Part shown: one piece after another, positions 61,574-64,000 of the stretch
Numbering within the stretch: the stretch's first letter is position 1
Layout: every line of letters starts with the position of its first letter
Source of the DNA: Xanthomonas sp. 10-10
Lineage (GTDB): Bacteria > Pseudomonadota > Gammaproteobacteria > Xanthomonadales > Xanthomonadaceae
Length of the DNA stretch: 64,000 nucleotides
Reading direction: 5' to 3'
Assembly: GCF_040182365.1 (NCBI RefSeq)
Contig: NZ_CP144460.1
Coordinates: forward strand, 3,534,001-3,598,000
Made by a program: the position numbers and the translations under genes
The notes under the pieces: generated by a model
Told to the model about the DNA's origin: nothing
Seen by the model: only the letters and a program-made list of their open reading frames with translations
The model's database searches: none

Positions 61574-64000
61574 GCATCGTTGCACCGTTCCTCCTCGTCA
61601 TCCTGGCGGCGGGCATCGCTGCCTATCACCGCATGCGCCTTGCCACCTGGGTTGCGATCAGCGCCTGTGTGCTGGTGGCCTGCTGGCTGCTGGATGCCAA
61701 TCTCACCGCGACCATCGTCGCTGCGGTACTGGTGGTGCTGGTTTCCGCGCCGGTGCTGCTGCCATTCCTGCGCAAGCCGCTGCTGACCACGCCGCTGATG
61801 GCGTTCTTCCGCAAGGTGCTCCCGCCGCTGTCACAGACCGAGCGCATTGCGCTGGAAACCGGCTCGGTCGGCTTCGAGGGCGAGCTGTTCACCGGCGACC
61901 CGGATTGGCAGAAGCTGCTCAATTATCCCAAGCCGCAGTTGACCGCCGAAGAGCAGGCGTTCCTGGATGGGCCGGTGGAAGAACTGTGCAAGATGGTCAA
62001 CGACTGGGAAATCACCCACGTCCACGCCGACCTTCCGCCGGAGCTGTGGGACTTCATCAAGAAGAACAAGTTCTTCGGCATGATCATTCCCAAGCAGTAC
62101 GGCGGCCTGGGTTTCAGCGCGCTGGCGCACCACAAGGTGATCCAGAAGCTGTCCTCGATTTCCAGCGTGGTCAGTTCCACCGTCGGTGTGCCGAACTCGC
62201 TCGGACCGGGTGAGCTGCTGCTGCACTACGGCACGCCGGAACAGAAGGACTATTACCTGCCGCGTCTGGCGGTGGGTGCCGAGGTGCCGTGCTTTGGCCT
62301 GACCGGCCCGTTCGCCGGGTCGGATGCGACCTCGATCCCGGACTACGGCATCGTCTGCAAGGGCGAGTGGAACGGCGCCAACGTGCTCGGCGTCAAGCTC
62401 ACCTTCGACAAGCGTTACATCACCCTGGCACCGGTGGCGTCGTTGATCGGCCTGGCGTTCCGCGCCTACGATCCGGATGGCCTGATCGGCGACAAGAAGG
62501 ACATCGGCATCACCCTGGCGCTGCTGCCGCGCGAAACCCCCGGCGTGGAAATCGGCCGTCGCCACTTCCCGTTGAACTCGCCGTTCCAGAACGGCCCGAT
62601 CCATGGCGAAGAAGTGTTCATCCCGCTGAGCCAGCTGATCGGCGGCGTGGAGATGGTGGGCAAGGGCTGGAACATGCTCAACGAGTGTCTGGCGGTGGGG
62701 CGTTCGATCACCCTGCCCTCCACCGCCAGCGGTGGCGGCAAGTACGCAGCGGTGGTGACCGGCGCGTATGCGCGCATCCGCAAGCAGTTCGGCCTGTCGG
62801 TCGGTCGCTTCGAGGGCGTGGAAGAAGCGCTGGCGCGCATTGGCGGCAAGGCGTATGCCATCAGTGCGCTGGCACAGGCCACTGCCGCAGCAGTCGACCG
62901 TGGTGACGTGCCGTCGGTGCCGTCGGCGATTGCCAAGTACCACTGCACCACCATGGGCCGCGAAGTGGTCAGCGACATGATGGACGTGATCGGCGGCAAG
63001 GGCATCATCCTGGGGCCGCGCAACTTCGCCGGCCGCGCCTGGCAGGCCGCGCCGATCGGCGTGACCGTGGAAGGCGCCAACATCATGACCCGCAGCCTGC
63101 TGATCTTCGGCCAGGGCGCGATCCTGTGCCATCCGTGGGTGATGAAGGAAATGAAGGCGGCGCAGGATCCGGATACGCGCCGCGGCCTGGAAGAGTTCGA
63201 CCAGAGCCTGTTCGGACATATCCGCTTCGGCATTTCCAATGCCGTGCGTTCGTTCTGGTTCGGCCTGACCGGTGCGCGCATCGGCGCAGCGCCAGGCGAT
63301 GCATACACGCGTCGCTTCTTCCGCAAGCTGGATCGCTACTCGGCCAACCTGGCTTTGATGGCCGATGTGTCGATGCTGATGCTGGGCGGCAAGTTGAAGT
63401 TCAAGGAATCGTTGTCGGGTCGACTGGGCGATGTGCTGAGCCATATCTACATGACCAGCGCGATGCTCAAGCGCTACCACGACGAAGGCGCACCGGCCAC
63501 CGACCAGCCGCTGCTGGCCTGGGCGTTCCACGACAGCGTGCACAAGATCGAAACCGCGCTGTCGGCAGCGCTGCGCAACTTCCCGATCCGCCCGGTGGGC
63601 TGGCTGATGTGGGTGCTGATCTTCCCGCTGGGCCGTCGCGCCGAAGCGCCGGGCGATCGCCTGGGCCATCGCGTGGCATCGATCCTGATGGCGCCCAACG
63701 AAGCGCGCGACCGTCTGGCTCAGGGCGTATTCCTGACCCCGTGCGCCAACAACCCGGGCGGACGTATCGCCAGCTATCTGACCAAGGCAGTGATGGCCGA
63801 GCCGGTGGAGCGCAAGTTCCTCAAGGCGCTCAAGACCAAGGGCATCGAGGCGCTGGATTTTCCGGCGCAGCTGGACGAAGCGGTGGCCGAGGGCGTGCTC
63901 ACCCTGGACGAGCGCAAGCTGCTGGAAGAGCTGCGCGAGATCATGATGGACACCATCACCGTGGACGACTTCGATCCGCACGAGCTGCGTGCGGCCAGCT
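61570..64000 (+). CDS. fadE: Acyl-CoA dehydrogenase FadE, 3' end beyond the window
   Basis: 810 residues visible from ATG 61570 (MSIVAPFLLVILAAGIAAYHRMRLA); E. coli FadE has 814, so only the extreme C-terminus may be missing. Two or more N-terminal hydrophobic helices (about 1-70) anchor it to the inner membrane. The acyl-CoA dehydrogenase core follows: 'FFGMIIPKQYGGLGFSALAHHKVIQKLSSIS', 'PCFGLTGPFAGSDATSIPD', 'GVEMVGKGWNMLNECLAVGRSITLPS', 'MDVIGGKGIILGPRNFAGRAWQAAPIGVTVEGANIMTRSLLIFGQGAI' with the active-site Glu region. First oxidation step of fatty-acid beta-oxidation, FAD-dependent. Translationally coupled to the hydrolase. Confidence 0.96.
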   Translation, partial: MSIVAPFLLVILAAGIAAYHRMRLATWVAISACVLVACWLLDANLTATIVAAVLVVLVSAPVLLPFLRKPLLTTPLMAFFRKVLPPLSQTERIALETGSVGFEGELFTGDPDWQKLLNYPKPQLTAEEQAFLDGPVEELCKMVNDWEITHVHADLPPELWDFIKKNKFFGMIIPKQYGGLGFSALAHHKVIQKLSSISSVVSSTVGVPNSLGPGELLLHYGTPEQKDYYLPRLAVGAEVPCFGLTGPFAGSDATSIPDYGIVCKGEWNGANVLGVKLTFDKRYITLAPVASLIGLAFRAYDPDGLIGDKKDIGITLALLPRETPGVEIGRRHFPLNSPFQNGPIHGEEVFIPLSQLIGGVEMVGKGWNMLNECLAVGRSITLPSTASGGGKYAAVVTGAYARIRKQFGLSVGRFEGVEEALARIGGKAYAISALAQATAAAVDRGDVPSVPSAIAKYHCTTMGREVVSDMMDVIGGKGIILGPRNFAGRAWQAAPIGVTVEGANIMTRSLLIFGQGAILCHPWVMKEMKAAQDPDTRRGLEEFDQSLFGHIRFGISNAVRSFWFGLTGARIGAAPGDAYTRRFFRKLDRYSANLALMADVSMLMLGGKLKFKESLSGRLGDVLSHIYMTSAMLKRYHDEGAPATDQPLLAWAFHDSVHKIETALSAALRNFPIRPVGWLMWVLIFPLGRRAEAPGDRLGHRVASILMAPNEARDRLAQGVFLTPCANNPGGRIASYLTKAVMAEPVERKFLKALKTKGIEALDFPAQLDEAVAEGVLTLDERKLLEELREIMMDTITVDDFDPHELRAAS

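Noticed and set aside
61831..63981. A 716-codon minus-strand frame opposite fadE
   Set aside because: Antisense shadow of a well-conserved acyl-CoA dehydrogenase.

Overview
The window is high-GC proteobacterial chromosome whose gene content and order (aroK-aroB-WGR protein-hemE, TonB-dependent receptors with SapC and cupin-like partners, metX-metB-hom, a pdxH-acetyltransferase pair, REP-type palindromes) point to Xanthomonas or a close Lysobacterales relative. Genes are densely packed. I see no tRNA, rRNA, CRISPR array, transposase or prophage.

Layout. 1-5457: a minus-strand nutrient-uptake operon (TonB-dependent receptor, SapC, cupin-like protein cut by the left edge) with a LacI-type palindrome upstream. 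5458-9787: a secreted M1 aminopeptidase, then soxR divergent from an MFS pump across a clear SoxR box. 10256-15436: a seven-gene minus-strand operon (DUF2170, PspA/IM30, K+ channel-like protein, DUF2491, DUF350, DUF1190 lipoprotein, glutathionylspermidine-synthase-like ATP-grasp). It corresponds to E. coli yjfIJKLMC with an ion channel inserted and looks like a membrane-stress module. 15548-20353: an AAC(6')-like acetyltransferase coupled to pdxH, then aroK-aroB, a WGR protein and hemE, with REP elements between. 20782-22203: a DHA2-type MFS transporter.

22271-37005 is the most striking region: four consecutive, paralogous minus-strand hybrid histidine kinases of about 1190 residues each (signal peptide, periplasmic two-component propeller, Y_Y_Y domain, one TM, HisKA, HATPase, receiver). 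Together they occupy about 14.7 kb. The first two share a 218-bp identical tract in the receiver region, evidence of recent gene conversion. Divergent from them is yceI-cytochrome b561-yceI.

38900-48100: a cold-shock/TM/Excalibur fusion protein, a block of repeated palindromic elements, a small glutaredoxin, L-serine dehydratase, a secreted alpha/beta hydrolase, then the methionine operon metX-metB-hom (minus strand) preceded by an S-box SAM riboswitch that I could fold by eye, and a divergent M23 peptidase. 48208-56688: prfC, hemolysin III-like protein, AsmA-like protein, CBS protein, GT2 glycosyltransferase, mtgA, hslO and an unknown exported protein. 56930-64000: a second TonB-dependent receptor bracketed by strong terminators, a TetR regulator, and a divergent alpha/beta hydrolase-fadE pair with a perfect operator palindrome on the promoter; fadE runs off the right edge.

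Common themes are envelope functions (sensing, uptake, membrane and peptidoglycan maintenance) and core metabolism (methionine, shikimate, haem, fatty-acid oxidation). All names come from reading the translated sequence and family knowledge; no database search was possible.
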